A stretch of 64,000 bases of DNA from Chrysemys picta bellii (GCF_011386835.1 NC_088801.1:17408824-17472823), one strand, 5' to 3'. Numbered from the stretch's first letter, positions 33,860 to 45,627 are shown. Translations and numbers: made by a program. The notes: generated by a model from the sequence alone, not told the origin.

Positions 33860-36800
33860 CCCACATGAGGACTGGATACTAATACACGGCACTGGGCAAT
33901 GAAATCCCACTTGCATGCTTTGAAGTATTACTGTACATTTTGTGAATGAAGAGTAGTTACTTTTAATATTTAGATATGTAACTTTTTTGTGCATGCTGGG
34001 TTTGGAGGAGAGTGAAAAAGAAGACTAGAACCTTTGAGCTACCACTCTGCACAATGTACATGTTTTAGTTACAAACAGTCTTTGAATTCTAAGTCTTTAA
34101 AAAAAAGACAACAAAATTATACATATTATTTTTGCACTCCCACTAGTCAAAGATGTCCAAACAGATCGAAACAAGATTTGAAAATATAAAACTGCTGCCG
34201 TGTTTAGATTTTGCATGCCAAGTTACAACCCGTAGAAAAATTTTAGAACATCATAAAGTAGGATTTATAATAAAAGGCTGGTGACATTGCACTAACTATT
34301 GAGGCACTAGCAGGAACCTCTGTATTACTAGTAGGTATTTCAGCCCTTGGTATCCAATTCCCAGATAATGTACTGACTTAATGACACCACTCTCCAAAAC
34401 ACAAAGCAGGCGATCTTTTTTGTCTTTTGTTCATTTTAAATCTTAGAACAGCCGCTTTTCAATCTTTCTATACACCATCTACCCCCACATCTGTCTCACC
34501 CTATATAGCTATTCTTTACAATTCCTGCCATGCATATTTTTGTTACTACATTGAAATCTTATGCATAATTATGTGAGGTTGCTATGGAGATTATGTGTGA
34601 TTTGTCATGAGGAAAATCTATTGTGTTTGAGATAATTCTGCACACTAATGACCTTAGAATCTTTTTTCTTTCTCCCTCAGGGATTAGAAGAAACTACCTG
34701 CATAGACTGCTCGCTAGCAACAAAATAAATTTTATAAACAGCAAAGTTCATGTTATTGTCTTCAGCTCAGAGGCCAAGAACTTCCCTTCATTTTAAACAG
34801 ATGGGATGTGAACTTGTACAAGGTAATGATTGTACTAGGTAATGATTATGCAAAATTTAGACTCCAGTATCTTATTGTAACCATAACAAGTGTCTACACA
34901 ATTCATTATTTTCCCTGACTGAAATGTCTTCAAATAATGCCCATGATCTGACATTATCTACTTTTTTAAAAAAATATTTATGATGAAGGGATAGATCAAA
35001 CTAGACACACTTTATTGAAGAGCACTTGAAAAATATCTAATCAGCAGTGCTTTGAAACAACTTACTTGTCTTCTTTGCTACTTGTGTATCTTTTTATAGC
35101 AGGAAAAGCATGCGATTGATTACTGCATGTCAGTCACAAGCAATTCAGGCTATCCAGTTCTGGCTGTACAATAGCTGGAGGTCTAGCTTTAGCTCCCAGC
35201 AAGGTCATGGGTTTATTCCTTCTTCACCCCACCTAACAACTTCCTGCCTTCCTCGGACTCAGGACAATCCAAGGGAGCATGCATATTTACACAGAAAGCG
35301 GCCATGAGAACACAGAATCAAACTTCCACCATGGAAGATCTGACTAAAGAATTCAACAGTGATTTTTGTGTGCGGGGGGAACCCACTGGTCATGTCAAGT
35401 GGAGGAGATAAGGTGAAAGTGTGAGAATTCCTGGGAATGAAAAAATTAGCTAGGAGGAAAGGTGTGTCCATAAGGTTAATATAGCTCAGAAAGTTCAGTT
35501 TTCAGAAGCCTATGTGATAGCTCCAAAGTCAACTACAAAGTTTTATCTGGAAAGATAAAATCTGTAGTGTGGTTCATGGATCATGTGGCTGCTCTCAAAG
35601 ATAATGCAGAGGTGCTATCCTTAGCATCCAGATATTACTGGTGGGAAAGGGCAGGAAAGAAGTGCAGATTCAGAAGAACAATGAGATCATCTTTAAAGAT
35701 TCCAGCTCCATTTCTGTATCTTACATCACCTCTTTTATGCCTCATGTAAGCATGCCTCATCACCTTTATTATGCTACTTCAGAGCACTTTTACCATTTAT
35801 ATTTTTAGGGATCCTTGCTTTGCTTAAATATCCCTGAAACCACCATTAAAAGTAAAAGAATCATACAGTGTAACAGATGGACAGGTGCACTTTGGGGTGA
35901 ATAATATAGATAGAGATCTGTCATCACAACACACAGAGTCATAAGTTCACCTACTGGTAAATATTCTTGATATAGATCTGTGTCCTTTAAACAGTACATT
36001 TGGTTGAATTAATGGGAGACTCCTTGATAGCTGATGGGAGATGTTACCATACACAGACCCTCAGCTCCATCCCTTTCTATTCAGCCACTCCACTAAAAAT
36101 AACAGAGAGAGCACCAATCATAGTGTCTGTAGACTCTGAACTATGCTTCCATAGCTTCCATTTCCACCATACTAAGCAATTACCATCCAGGTTCGCTGAC
36201 ATGTGCATTGCTTTGACTCTCTTCCTCCTCGCCCCCACCCCACCCCCGCTACACACTGGGAAGGATGATCTGCCCCTAAGGCTGTATAATTTGATTGTGT
36301 GGCTTTAGAGACATCAAAAACCACTTGAGTTTGCTCTCATGGTTTATAATATTGCCAGAACCCTTGATGGAATTTACAATCCCATTATGCACAGTTGGGG
36401 ATGCATTATTCTTTATATTGCTAATATTACATTTTTACTGAGAAATGGAGCTGTACAGTGTTTGTAAAGCACCTCTATGGTCCTTCTGGAGATAGTTGAT
36501 GAAATATGGTCAGATGAAGCCAACTATTGCCCTCAACAGGATTATTGTATTACATTATGAATTTTTAAAACTTTTTTGCAATACAAATTAAGCACTTGTA
36601 AAAGTCTGGACTAGCTCTTTGTTTTAATAAGTGAAGGGGAAAAATGGTTGCCAAACACTGAGGTACATAGGGGAGTCAAGGGAACTCATGCACAGAGCTT
36701 CTGTGATTTTCTGTCTAAGAAAACCTGGGAAATTGCACTCTGTCCCTGATTTATGCCAAAGACGTTCTCCAAACATAAAGGGTGAGTGGGGGTGATGTGA

Positions 36801-37595
36801 AAAGGGCTTTTAATCTGTGTGATAAATTGTCAAATTCTATTATGTTTAATGAGTCTCATTAATACATAGCTAGAATAGCAAAAAGATATAATAAGTATCC
36901 TATCAAATACTCATATAAACAAATTGAAGGAATTAATAATAAGTATGCTATTAATGTCTACATAATTTAGAGAAGTTAATGAAATCAATTTTAAGTTTTA
37001 CTAATGTATACTTAGTGGTAAAAAAAAACAACCCAAACCCCTGATGTCTTAAACAGATCTTAATGTTCCTTTCCCCTCTCCATTCCCTGCCCCCCATTTA
37101 AAGAATGAAACTACTATAAAAAATTCTATAGAATGTAATGGACGGTGATATTCTTTCTAATCTTATAGAGTTTAATATGAATTCTATTTTGCTATAGAAT
37201 TCCATAAATACCCTATTAAAGGGATGTAATTCTTTATTACATTCTGTAAGATCTGAGAGTAATTTCAATAAAATTTTATTAAGTTTGTATACATGAGGAA
37301 AATTGTCATATTTTGTCAAGTATGTACATAAAGGATCAAATTTGGACATCATAATCTATATTCCAAAGAGAAAACTGTTATAAATTAATAGCTGAATGTA
37401 TAAAATCAGATCTTTGTTGACCCAAAATGAACAAATGAGATTGTAAATTAAATTCTATTGCATCCCTGTAAAAGTGAATACTAATTGTGAGGCCATGAGA
37501 GACAGCCAGTCTTCAGCCATGTTATGGTTAAAATCATGAGTCTTCTGGATTTTAACAATAAGAAGTGACCAAGGAATTAAAGACATGACTAAGAA
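33860..37595. other. AT-rich unique sequence
   Basis: Nearly 4 kb with no gene, RNA or clear element. Decayed palindrome traces may exist around 33520-33620 just upstream. Small frames (35110-35471, 36000-36308, 37098-37352) show no family features. Confidence 0.5.
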
Positions 37596-37896
37596 ACAGC
37601 TACAAATTTTTAAAAAGAAGAACAGGAGTACTTGTGGCACCTTAGAGACTAACAAATTTATTAGAGCATAAGCTTTCGTGGACTACAGCCCACTTCTTCG
37701 GATGCATATAGAGTGGAATAAATATTGAGGAAATATATATACACACATACAGAGAGCATAAACAGGTGGGAGTTGTCTTACCAACTCTGAGAGGCCAATT
37801 AATTAAGAGAAAAAAAACTTTTGAAGTGATAATCAGGATAGCCCAGTACAGACAGTTTGATAAGAAGTGTGAGCATACTTACAAGGGGAGATAGAA

Positions 37897-38016
37897 TCAA
37901 TGTTTGTAATGGCTCATCCATTCCCAGTCCTTATTCAAACCGGAGTTGATTGTGTCTAGTTTGCATATCAATTCTAGCTCAGCAGTCTCTCGTTGGAGTC
38001 TGTTTTTGAAGTTTTT
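37897..38016 (-). pseudogene. Penelope-like ORF C-terminus, left-arm copy
   Basis: On the minus strand the last ~40 codons include RETAELELICKLDTINSGLNKD and end ...SHYKH-stop. The pattern RE...L-I-KLDT...GLN is that of the end of GIY-YIG endonuclease domains in Penelope-like elements. The catalytic GIY and YIG motifs lie upstream and are absent, so no active enzyme is made. Confidence 0.65.
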
Positions 38017-38032
38017 CTGTTGTAATATAGCC

Positions 38033-38152
38033 AAAAACTTCAAAAACAGACTCCAACGAGAGACTGCTGAGCTAGAATTGATATGCAAACTAGACACAAT
38101 CAACTCCGGTTTGAATAAGGACTGGAAATGGCTGAGCCATTACAAACATTGA
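38033..38152 (+). pseudogene. Penelope-like ORF C-terminus, right-arm copy
   Basis: This is the mirror copy, differing from the left arm by DWKWLSHYKH against DWEWMSHYKH. It was truncated at its 5' end by the inverted junction at about 38032. Family assignment as in the left arm. Confidence 0.65.
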
Positions 38153-38801
38153 TTCTATCTCCCCTTGTAAGTATGCTCACACTTCTTATCAAACTGTCTG
38201 TACTGGGCTATCTTGATTATCACTTCAAAAGTTTTTTTTTCTCTTAATTAATTGGCCTCTCAGAGTTGGTAAGACAACTCCCACCTGTTTATGCTCTCTG
38301 TATGTGTGTATATATATCTCCTCAATATATGTTCCATTCTATATGCATCCGAAGAAGTGGGCTGTAGTCCACGAAAGCTTATGCTCTAATAAATTTGTTA
38401 GTCTCTAAGGTGCCACAAGTACTCCTGTTCTTCTTTTTGTGGATACAGACTAACACGGCTGCTACTCTGAAACGTACAAATTTTTGGAAGCAAAGATGTT
38501 CAGATCCCCTTGACTAAATCTATTGTACACTAATGAGAAAAATCTGCTGTATTCAATCAATCTTTCGGCAGAACATACTATTAGTAATTTATTAAAAACA
38601 AACTAAATTACTTTCCATACACTGGTTGTGGAAAAGGTATGTTTGTCCAAATTCCAAAGAGTACCAAGTAGTCACCACTTGTAGTTCCATGATCATTATG
38701 AACTATTGAGAGCCACCCTACTGTTCAAAAGCAAAGGACATATCTCAGGGTGAAATCCCGACCCCAGTGAAATCAGTGACAAAACTTCCATTAATTTCAA
38801 T

Positions 38802-39079
38802 GGATATGACTACACCACAGTTGGCACCATGCCTCCCAGCCCAGGTAGACAGACTCAAACTAGCGCACAAAAACAGCAGTGTGGATGTTGCGGCACAGGC
38901 AATGGCTGGGGCTGGCCACCTGAGGACGGACCCAGAAGATGTGGGTGGCTAAGCCCGAGCTGCTGCCTATGCCACAATGTCCACACTGCTATCCTTAGCA
39001 CACTAGCTTAAGCGGAACTAATGTGAGTCTGTCTGCCCAGGTTGGGAGGCACAGGGCTAGCTGCAGTGTAGACATGCCC
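38802..39079. mobile_element. Palindromic non-autonomous element, ~278 bp
   Basis: The left arm has 'gactacaccacagttgg', 'gcctcccagcccagg' and 'agacagactca'. The right arm has 'tgagtctgtctgcccagg', 'ttgggaggcacagg' and 'ctgcagtgtagacatgccc'. They pair over more than 70 bp with mismatches. Inner blocks 'cagcagtgtgga' and 'tccacactgct' also mirror. No sure target duplication. The two frames inside (38767-39011) are not genes. Confidence 0.75.
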
Positions 39080-39673
39080 AAATGAGACCAGGATTTCACT
39101 CCAACATTTTAAGGGTCGATGCCAATCAGGTTGCTCAACTTGCTGACCATTCCTATGCCTCTTTTTATAATGTCACTTTCATTCAATAGAGCACCCAGCA
39201 GATTAGGTATACTGCAGGGGTGTGATCACAGCAAACAGCTACACTTCTGATGAGAGTGTGCATATGTTATATTTTATTGTATATCCTCACCAAATCAAGC
39301 TTGCAGAGCTAAGGGCATGGAGCCCCAGGTGAAGACCATCTCTGGTGCCCTCCCTACATTTGTTAAATTTTTGAATACCTTATTTTGTATTGCATTTGTA
39401 GCCCATTTCAGGACTTTGATGCACAATATGCATGCATGATTTATCCCTGTCATGTAACACGATAAATCTGCATGCTAGGATCTGTAAATCTGTATTTATT
39501 CATGCCATATATAAGCAAATAAAAATTGTTTCCTCTAAGTTTATAGAAACTTAATTTTAAGAAAAACTGAAACAAAAACATCACGAAATTAAACTGCACC
39601 AACACTGGTGGACCAGTATTAAATAGTGTTACAGTAGGTGGCAGTCTTAGAATGTTAATTCTAGTCCTTTGGT
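39080..39673. other. AT-rich sequence, probably includes the 3' end of the hAT relic
   Basis: No gene is seen. The segment 39310-39355 (gggcatggagccccagg...tctggtgccc) could be a remnant of the hAT 3' terminal region, but no inverted end or target duplication could be matched. Confidence 0.35.
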
Positions 39674-42085
39674 TCAAAAGGTCACTTTTCTTGACTTTGC
39701 TCTTGCAAACTGAAGCACAACGTCAGAGAGAGCCAAAGAGCGGCCAATGGCATTCTCAAGCAATAAAATAGCAAGCAGTGTCAGTATCTTGTCGATATGT
39801 TTTAATGAGCCTGAGCTTCGAAAAGCTGCGCTCACCACTTGCGACTGTGACCAGCAGCGTAAGCACAATCCTCAAAGCTATCCACACATTAGGAAAAGTG
39901 TCCTTCAGCTCTGCACCGTGAATGAGTTGGAGAACTTGGATTGGAGAGTGCTTTCCGTGTTGCAAAATGTAACAGATGTTGTCCAATTTGACATAGAGGT
40001 CTTTATCATTGATGTTTGAACATTCCCCATGTGTCAGCATCCAGTGAAGGTCTGTACAGTTGTTCAAGAGTGTTTGCCTGTCCGCCAGGTCATACAACTC
40101 CCTCCACCCAGATCTTTTTGTGGTACATTTGTTCACACCTTTCTTTGATGGACACTCGAGCAGTGTCAATGAGCAAACAAAAAAACTCCCTCTTGAATTT
40201 TTTCTTCCAAGCTTCCCATCACTTCATCTCTGCCCTCACAACCAAACTGTCTCTTCGTACAACGAATATGAGTTTTCTTGAACTAAGTTTTCTGCCATTT
40301 CTTTGGCAGCAGTGATGGCATCTTCAAATCCATGGTTTCTGTAGGCCACAATGAAATCAAGGCAGTTCCTCATCAAAGTAGTAGCAGTTGCAATGTCCAT
40401 TGACTGAGTTTGTAATGCATCGCTTACCATGTTTACTTGGAACACGATATCATGCCAAACCACAACTGAGACCAGAAATTTGAAGTCAGTGATCTGCTTT
40501 GCGCCTCCTGTCAGATTCTAGCCTTGGTTTTACATGGCTGTGCCAGTTTCATCTGGGCATTGTAAACCTCAGTCACTTGGTACCTCACTGGCCTCAAGCA
40601 CTCAATTCAACTCTCCCAGCGAGTGTCACTTAGTGGCTTCATGGTCAGATTTGTAACATTGCCCGTGAGGATCTTCCATCTGATAGCTGATGCTGAAAAC
40701 AGGATGTTTGCAATACTCCAGTGGTTCCCAAACTGGGGTTCATGAACCCCCGGGGGTTCGCAAAATGTTTACAGGGTGTTTTGAGGGAAAATTTCCTAAT
40801 GACAGACAAAGCTGTCCCTAGGGACCCCAGGCAGCACTGGGCCAGCAGCCCAGAGCCCCTGGACTTCCAAGAGCTAAGCAGATCAAAGCAAGCATATCTA
40901 GCACACTGAGATTTAAACTTCAAGACTCCTTATAAGAAATGGAAAGGGGGGCTGGATATTTTTTGCTATTTTAAAAATTAAATAGGCAGTTAGTATTGTT
41001 TTTAAAATTATTATGAAGAACGAGTTTAAGCTTTGTTTTAATGTGCATTGTTTGCCTGGACTGCTCGTATAGGAGGAACTCTTTGAGTTGGCTTCTTAAA
41101 TACCTTCATGCTGTTTCACATCTGATACTCCTTGATGAAACATAGGAGCCTTATTGAATAACAGGCTTATTCAAAGTAATACAATCTACGAAAGTGAGAT
41201 CTTGGAAGAGTGTTGCCGTTTTCATAATGTAATAAAAATACTGTAATGATAAATTATAATTAATAATCAATAGTGTGTAATATGTATGTCATAAAAACAA
41301 ATTTCATATTTCCAAGATCACTGCTTTTACAGTTTATACTCAGGTAAAGGAGAAAATCCCTGGAAATATTCATTTTTAGGAGGGGGTTCACGAGACTTGA
41401 CATTTTAGTGAAAGGGGTTCACAGGTGGTTAAAGTTTGGGAACCACTGCAATATTGCAAAGAGAGATATTGAATCTAAAGCAGATGACATTGCATCTGAC
41501 AAAGAGGTTGAGGGAATGGCAGCCACAAGGCGTGAAGAAAGCTCTTGGATTCAGTGCAAGGATCTTTGCCTGGATGCCACTGTTTCTTCCCTTCACGTTC
41601 ACACTGTTGATGTAGCCTTGGCCATGGCAGCCCTGAAGCTTTATTTTATTTTAATTCAAAATGTTCATAAACAGGTCTGTTAGGCCTTTTCCAGTAGAGT
41701 CGTCCACAGACCAGAAAGAGATAAAGTGTTCTTTTACTTGGATGGAACTATCCTCATTAACAAAAAATCTTACTGTAAATGATATCTTTTCATGCTGTGA
41801 CTAATGTTGGGAGTGCAGGTCATTATGATGGCGTAGTACTTCACTTTGCCGAGGCATATCAATATGTTATGGCACCTTCCTTGCCATAAGCTCAATCAAT
41901 TTGTTTGAAGTTGTTTTGCTGCAATAATGGTCCATAGCTTCTTTACGAACTATCTGACATAGGTGCTCACGCATGACATTGTCTTATTTCCCACAGAGCT
42001 GTACCAAAGCTGAGGAAATTACCATTATGTTCAGTGAACAATTTATCTGACAAGCCCCAGAAAGCCAAATTATTCTTTGCGAGTC
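39674..42085 (-). pseudogene. hAT-family transposase relic, interrupted
   Basis: Read on the minus strand, blocks of a hAT transposase appear in the right order: a DUF4371-like part (42085-41700: ...KLFTEHNGNFL..., KLIELMARKVP, CTPNISHSMKR), then NPRAFFTPCGCHSLNL-like text (41450-41690). After a nested insertion come LTMKPLSDTRWES (~40650), MVWHDIVFQVNMVSDALQ and GFEDAITAAKEMAENL (40463-40236). The C-terminal dimerisation motif LLVTVASGERSFSKLRLIKTYR is at about 39860-39790 and the end ...RAKSRKVTF-stop at 39674. Frameshifts are numerous. The N-terminal zinc-finger region is missing. A dead DNA transposon. Confidence 0.88.
40719..41448. mobile_element. Nested hAT-type element, 730 bp (CAGTGGTTCCCAAACT ends)
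   Basis: The ends cagtggttcccaaact and agtttgggaaccactg are perfect 16-bp inverted repeats. The left flank caatactc (40711-40718) and right flank caatattg (41449-41456) look like a diverged 8-bp target duplication (6 of 8). It splits the hAT transposase relic. The interior is AT-rich with no transposase. Confidence 0.9.
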
Positions 42086-42306
42086 AAAAGAAGTAACAGT
42101 ATTTTTTTTATATTGTTGTGTAGATAGGGGTTCAATAGATCTTTGGCATCTCATTAAATATGTCCTTTATTAGTTGCTACTTACATTCTTCAAATCTTAA
42201 AACACAAGTACACTTTCATAATTATACAATAAAACAAGGTTCACAATATCGCAGCTGGGCTGTTACTTCGTTCTTATATCTCACTGACTGATTGGCGACA
42301 CCTGCC

Positions 42307-42315
42307 CCTTATATA
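42307..42315 (-). promoter_or_regulatory. TATA-box-like motif of the hAT relic
   Basis: The minus strand reads TATATAAGG. It lies about 55 bp downstream of the 10-bp repeat array and upstream of the transposase relic. A consensus-like splice donor (minus strand GTAAGT, plus 42179-42184) follows about 125 bp downstream, which would fit a 5' untranslated exon. Confidence 0.5.
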
Positions 42316-42370
42316 CACATGAAGGCATGGCTGACAACATTCTACGTGGTTCAAGGAAAAATGTAGTTTT

Positions 42371-42420
42371 TAGAAAGTCTCGAAGGTTCTATGAGATTCT
42401 ACGAAGGTCTGGAACATTCT
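42371..42420 (-). promoter_or_regulatory. Heat-shock-element-like array, five 10-bp units
   Basis: Five consecutive 10-mers follow GAANNTTCT; units 2 and 5 (cgaaggttct, ggaacattct) are exact. The inverted nGAAnnTTCn pattern is the HSF binding consensus. The array is palindromic, so strand is assigned only from the transposon orientation. A further 'aacattct' lies at 42338-42345. Function is inferred. Confidence 0.5.
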
Positions 42421-42589
42421 AGGAGTTAGTGAAAAATGAATCCACATACGGAATACCTGAAACAAACATTCAATTTCCCTTTTGTTGTTAACAACAAAAA
42501 CAAACCCCAGAGCCTGGTGCTTCCCAAGCCTGGAACCCCAGGCAGTTGCCTGGGCCACCTGGCCCTAAATCTGGCCCTGGCTCTGACCA

Positions 42590-43620
42590 GACAATAGTCC
42601 TTATCTTTGCCAGATCCCTCCAAAGCAAGATTGAAGATACCCAGTGTTGGGAAGATTCCTGCACTATCATCTAGGTATTTAGATCATGCTCATAAGCTCA
42701 GTGTTTACCTCTTCTCTGAACAAGGAAGTTCAATCCTCAGAGCAGTCCCTCTGGCAACTTTCAAGAGCGCTAAATTCAACAAAGGATTTTTTTTTTAAGC
42801 AAAGTAATTTTGGGTACTTGTGCCTAAGTAATTTATTGTGTGTGACATGTATATCTTTTATTTACCATTCTATAAGTGTTTATGGTTTGAATAAGGAAGT
42901 CGGATTTGAACTGCCTAAGATATCCAAGAGCTACACTGGAAAAGTGCCTGTGGTGAATGAAGAAAGCAGCCTGTTATTCTGTGATTCACTAGGCTCCATG
43001 AAATGACAGCAGTAAAAAAAAAAAAAAAAAAGACATTTGAAAGCTGCTAATGAAGTCTGTTTACTTTAAGAGTTACAGCACAGTTGGCAGTGATGTTAAC
43101 AGCTGATATCAATCATACATTTAAATTCTAATGGCTGAAGGATTCACAGATACAGCTCCTCTTGAAACTGTACACGAATGGAACTGTAGACCTGATTTTT
43201 TTTTTCCAAGTGGCAGTACTAACTAGTACTTGGAAATGCTTATGTTCCACTTCAGCAATGTATCAGATCCTTTCCATTTGGCTAATAAAGACCATCTCAT
43301 AAAGGACAATTAAAATAAAAACAGAATAGTACGAGCATCTGCTGATTAGAGTAGGCCATCTATTGGGGGGGGGGGGGGGGTTTGTAAACTTACATTTACA
43401 ATTTCAGCAAAAATAATACTATAGAAACAATTAATTAAAAATGAGGTAGAAAATGCTTTGCACATACTGTGTGAGAATCTGACTTTCCAGAGCACATTGT
43501 CCAAACACCTAGAAACAATGTAGAATCATATTATTTGGAAATATAGTGTGCTAAAATGGAATGGAAAGTGTTGGAAGGGTGGGGTTGTTTAGCCAAGTTG
43601 TAGAGCAATATAAATCTTCA
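42590..43620. other. Unique sequence with poly-A and poly-G runs
   Basis: No gene is seen. Poly-A of 18 lies at 43014-43031 and a G16 tract at 43365-43380. Confidence 0.5.
43365..43380. repeat. G16 homopolymer
   Basis: Sixteen consecutive G. The length may be affected by sequencing error. Confidence 0.85.
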
Positions 43621-43628
43621 GTAAGGTC

Positions 43629-43871
43629 TTGGAATGTATCCGGGACAACTTTTTGTTCCAGAAAGTAACCTGGGGGACAGCCATTTTAGACTTGATTCTG
43701 ACCAACAGGGCGAAATTGGTAGGGAATCCAAAGGTGAAAGGTGATTTGCGTGAAAGTGATCATGAATTGATAGATTTCATGATTCTAAGGGAAGAAAGGA
43801 ATGAGAGCTGCAGATTAAGGATAATGGACTTCAAAAAAGCGGACTTTAACAAACTCAGAACTGGTAGGTAA
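43629..43871 (+). pseudogene. CR1 endonuclease C-terminal fragment
   Basis: The 80-codon frame contains [24 protein letters not shown] and [14 protein letters not shown]. The SDH triplet is the catalytic end motif of APE-type endonucleases of LINEs. Upstream catalytic motifs are lost by 5' truncation. Confidence 0.85.
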
Positions 43872-44806
43872 GATCTCTTGGGAAGAAAACATAAGGGAAA
43901 AAGGAGTTCATGAGAGCTGGCAGTTCCTTAAGGAGACAAGATTAAAGGTATCATTGCAAACTATTCCAATGCAAAGGAAAGATTCAAAGAATAGTAAGAT
44001 GCTAATGTGATTCCATCAAGAGTTCTTTAATGACCTGAAAATAAAAAAGGAATCCTACAAAGAGTGGAAACACAGTCAAATTGATAAGGAGGAGTACAAA
44101 AGAACAGCACAAGTTTGTAGGGGCAAAATCAGAAAGGCTAAGGCACAAAATGAGTTACACCTAGCAAGGGACATAAAGAAAATAAGAAGCAGTTATTTTA
44201 ATATATTAGAAACAAGAAAAAGATGAAGTATAGGTCCTTTATTTAAAGGGGAAGGGAGCTAATAACTGATGACAAAGGAAATTGAGGTGCTTAATGCTGA
44301 TTTTGCTTCAGTCTTCACTGAAAAGGTTAATGATGACCAGATAGTCAACACAATTAACACTGACAACGAGGGGGAAGGAATGCAAGCCATCATAGGGAAA
44401 GAAAAATTAAAGAATAGTTAGATAAGTTAATTGTATTCAAGTCAGCAGGGCCTGATGAAATTCATGTTAGGGTTCTAAAGGAATTAGCTGAAGCAATTTC
44501 AGAGCCATTAGCAATTATCTTTGAAAACTCCTGGAGGATGAGGGAGGTCCTAGAAGACTGGAGAAGGGCAAACATAGTACCTCTCTTTAACAAGGAGGAC
44601 CCAAGAATTATGAGAACATAAGAATGGCCCTACTGGGTCAGACCAAAGGACCATCTAGCCCAGTATCCTGTCTTCCGACAGTGGCCAATGTCAGGTGCCC
44701 CGGAGGGAATGAACAGAACAGGTAATCATCAAATGATCCATCCCCTATCGCTCATTCCCAGCTTCTGGCAAACAGAGGCTAGGGACACCATTCCTGCCCA
44801 TCCTGG

Positions 44807-45238
44807 CTAATAGCCATTGATGGACCTATCCTCCATGAATTTATCTAGTTCTTTTTTGAATCCTGTTATGGTCTTGGCCTTCATAACATCCTCTGGCAAG
44901 GAGTTCCACAGGTTGACTGTGCATTGTGTGAAAAAATGCTTCCTTTTATTTGTTTTAAACCTGCTGCCTATTAATTTCATTTGGTGACCCCTAGTTCTTG
45001 TGTTATAAGAAGTAGTAAACAACACTTCCTTAGCTACTTTCTCTACACCAGTCATGATTTTATAGACCTCAATCATATCTCCCCTTAGCTGTCTCTTTTC
45101 CAAGCTGAAAAGTCCCACTCTTATTAATCTCTCTTCAGACGGAAGCCATTCCATATCCCTTATAATTTTTGTTGTCCGTTTCTGAACCTTTTCCAATTCC
45201 AACATATCTTTTTTGAGATGGGGCAACCACATCTGCAC
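44807..45238 (-). pseudogene. CR1 RT C-terminal fragment (nested copy)
   Basis: 143 codons open to the CR1 stop: [19 protein letters not shown]..., [37 protein letters not shown] and ...SINGY-stop. It is separated from the upstream RT part by stops. Confidence 0.88.
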
Positions 45239-45627
45239 ACAGTATTCAAGATACTATGGGCATACCATGGATTTATATAGAGGCAACATGATATTTTCTG
45301 TCCTATTATCTATCCCTTTCTTAATTATTCCCAGCATTCTGTTCACTTTTTTGACTGCCGCTGCACATTGAGTGGATGTTTTCAGAGAACTACCCACGAC
45401 TCCAGGATCTCTTGAGTGGTAACAGCTAATTTAGACCCCATTATTTTATATGTATAGTTGGGATTATGCTTTCCAATGTGCATTAATTTGCATTTATCAA
45501 CATTGAATTTCATCTGTCATTTTGTTGCCCAGTTACCCAATTTTGAGAGATCCTTTTGTAGTTCTTCGCAATCTGCCTGGGCCTTAACTATCTTTAGTAA
45601 TGTTGTATCATCTTCAAATTTTGCCAC

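Larger units (their letters stand above)
37612..38474. mobile_element. Penelope-like foldback insertion, 863 bp, ~405-bp arms
   Basis: Left arm 37612-38016 and right arm 38033-38438 are near-perfect reverse complements around a 16-bp centre. The right arm continues for 36 bp (gtggatacagactaacacgg...) that the left arm lacks. An 11-bp target duplication, tacaaattttt, lies at 37601-37611 and 38475-38485. Each arm holds the end of a protein-coding frame and the 3' region with 'gtccacgaaagcttatgctc'. The hammerhead-like core is changed to CCGAAGA. Confidence 0.93.
39674..42579 (-). mobile_element. Autonomous-type hAT transposon relic
   Basis: The 5' end on the minus strand is cagggccagatttagg (plus strand 42564-42579), a hAT-like terminus. 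The promoter-like region (42180-42430) and transposase relic follow. The 3' end lies somewhere left of 39674 and was not found. Between about 42085 and 42120 the element appears to have lost the N-terminal coding part. Confidence 0.7.

Noticed and set aside
38767..39011. Two small frames read as a possible exon
   Set aside because: They lie inside a palindromic element with arms pairing over more than 70 bp.
42115..42440. Solo LTR of an endogenous retrovirus
   Set aside because: It has a TATA box and an AATAAA-like word, but no TG...CA ends with a short direct duplication. Its position between a hAT terminus and transposase fits a transposon promoter region better.
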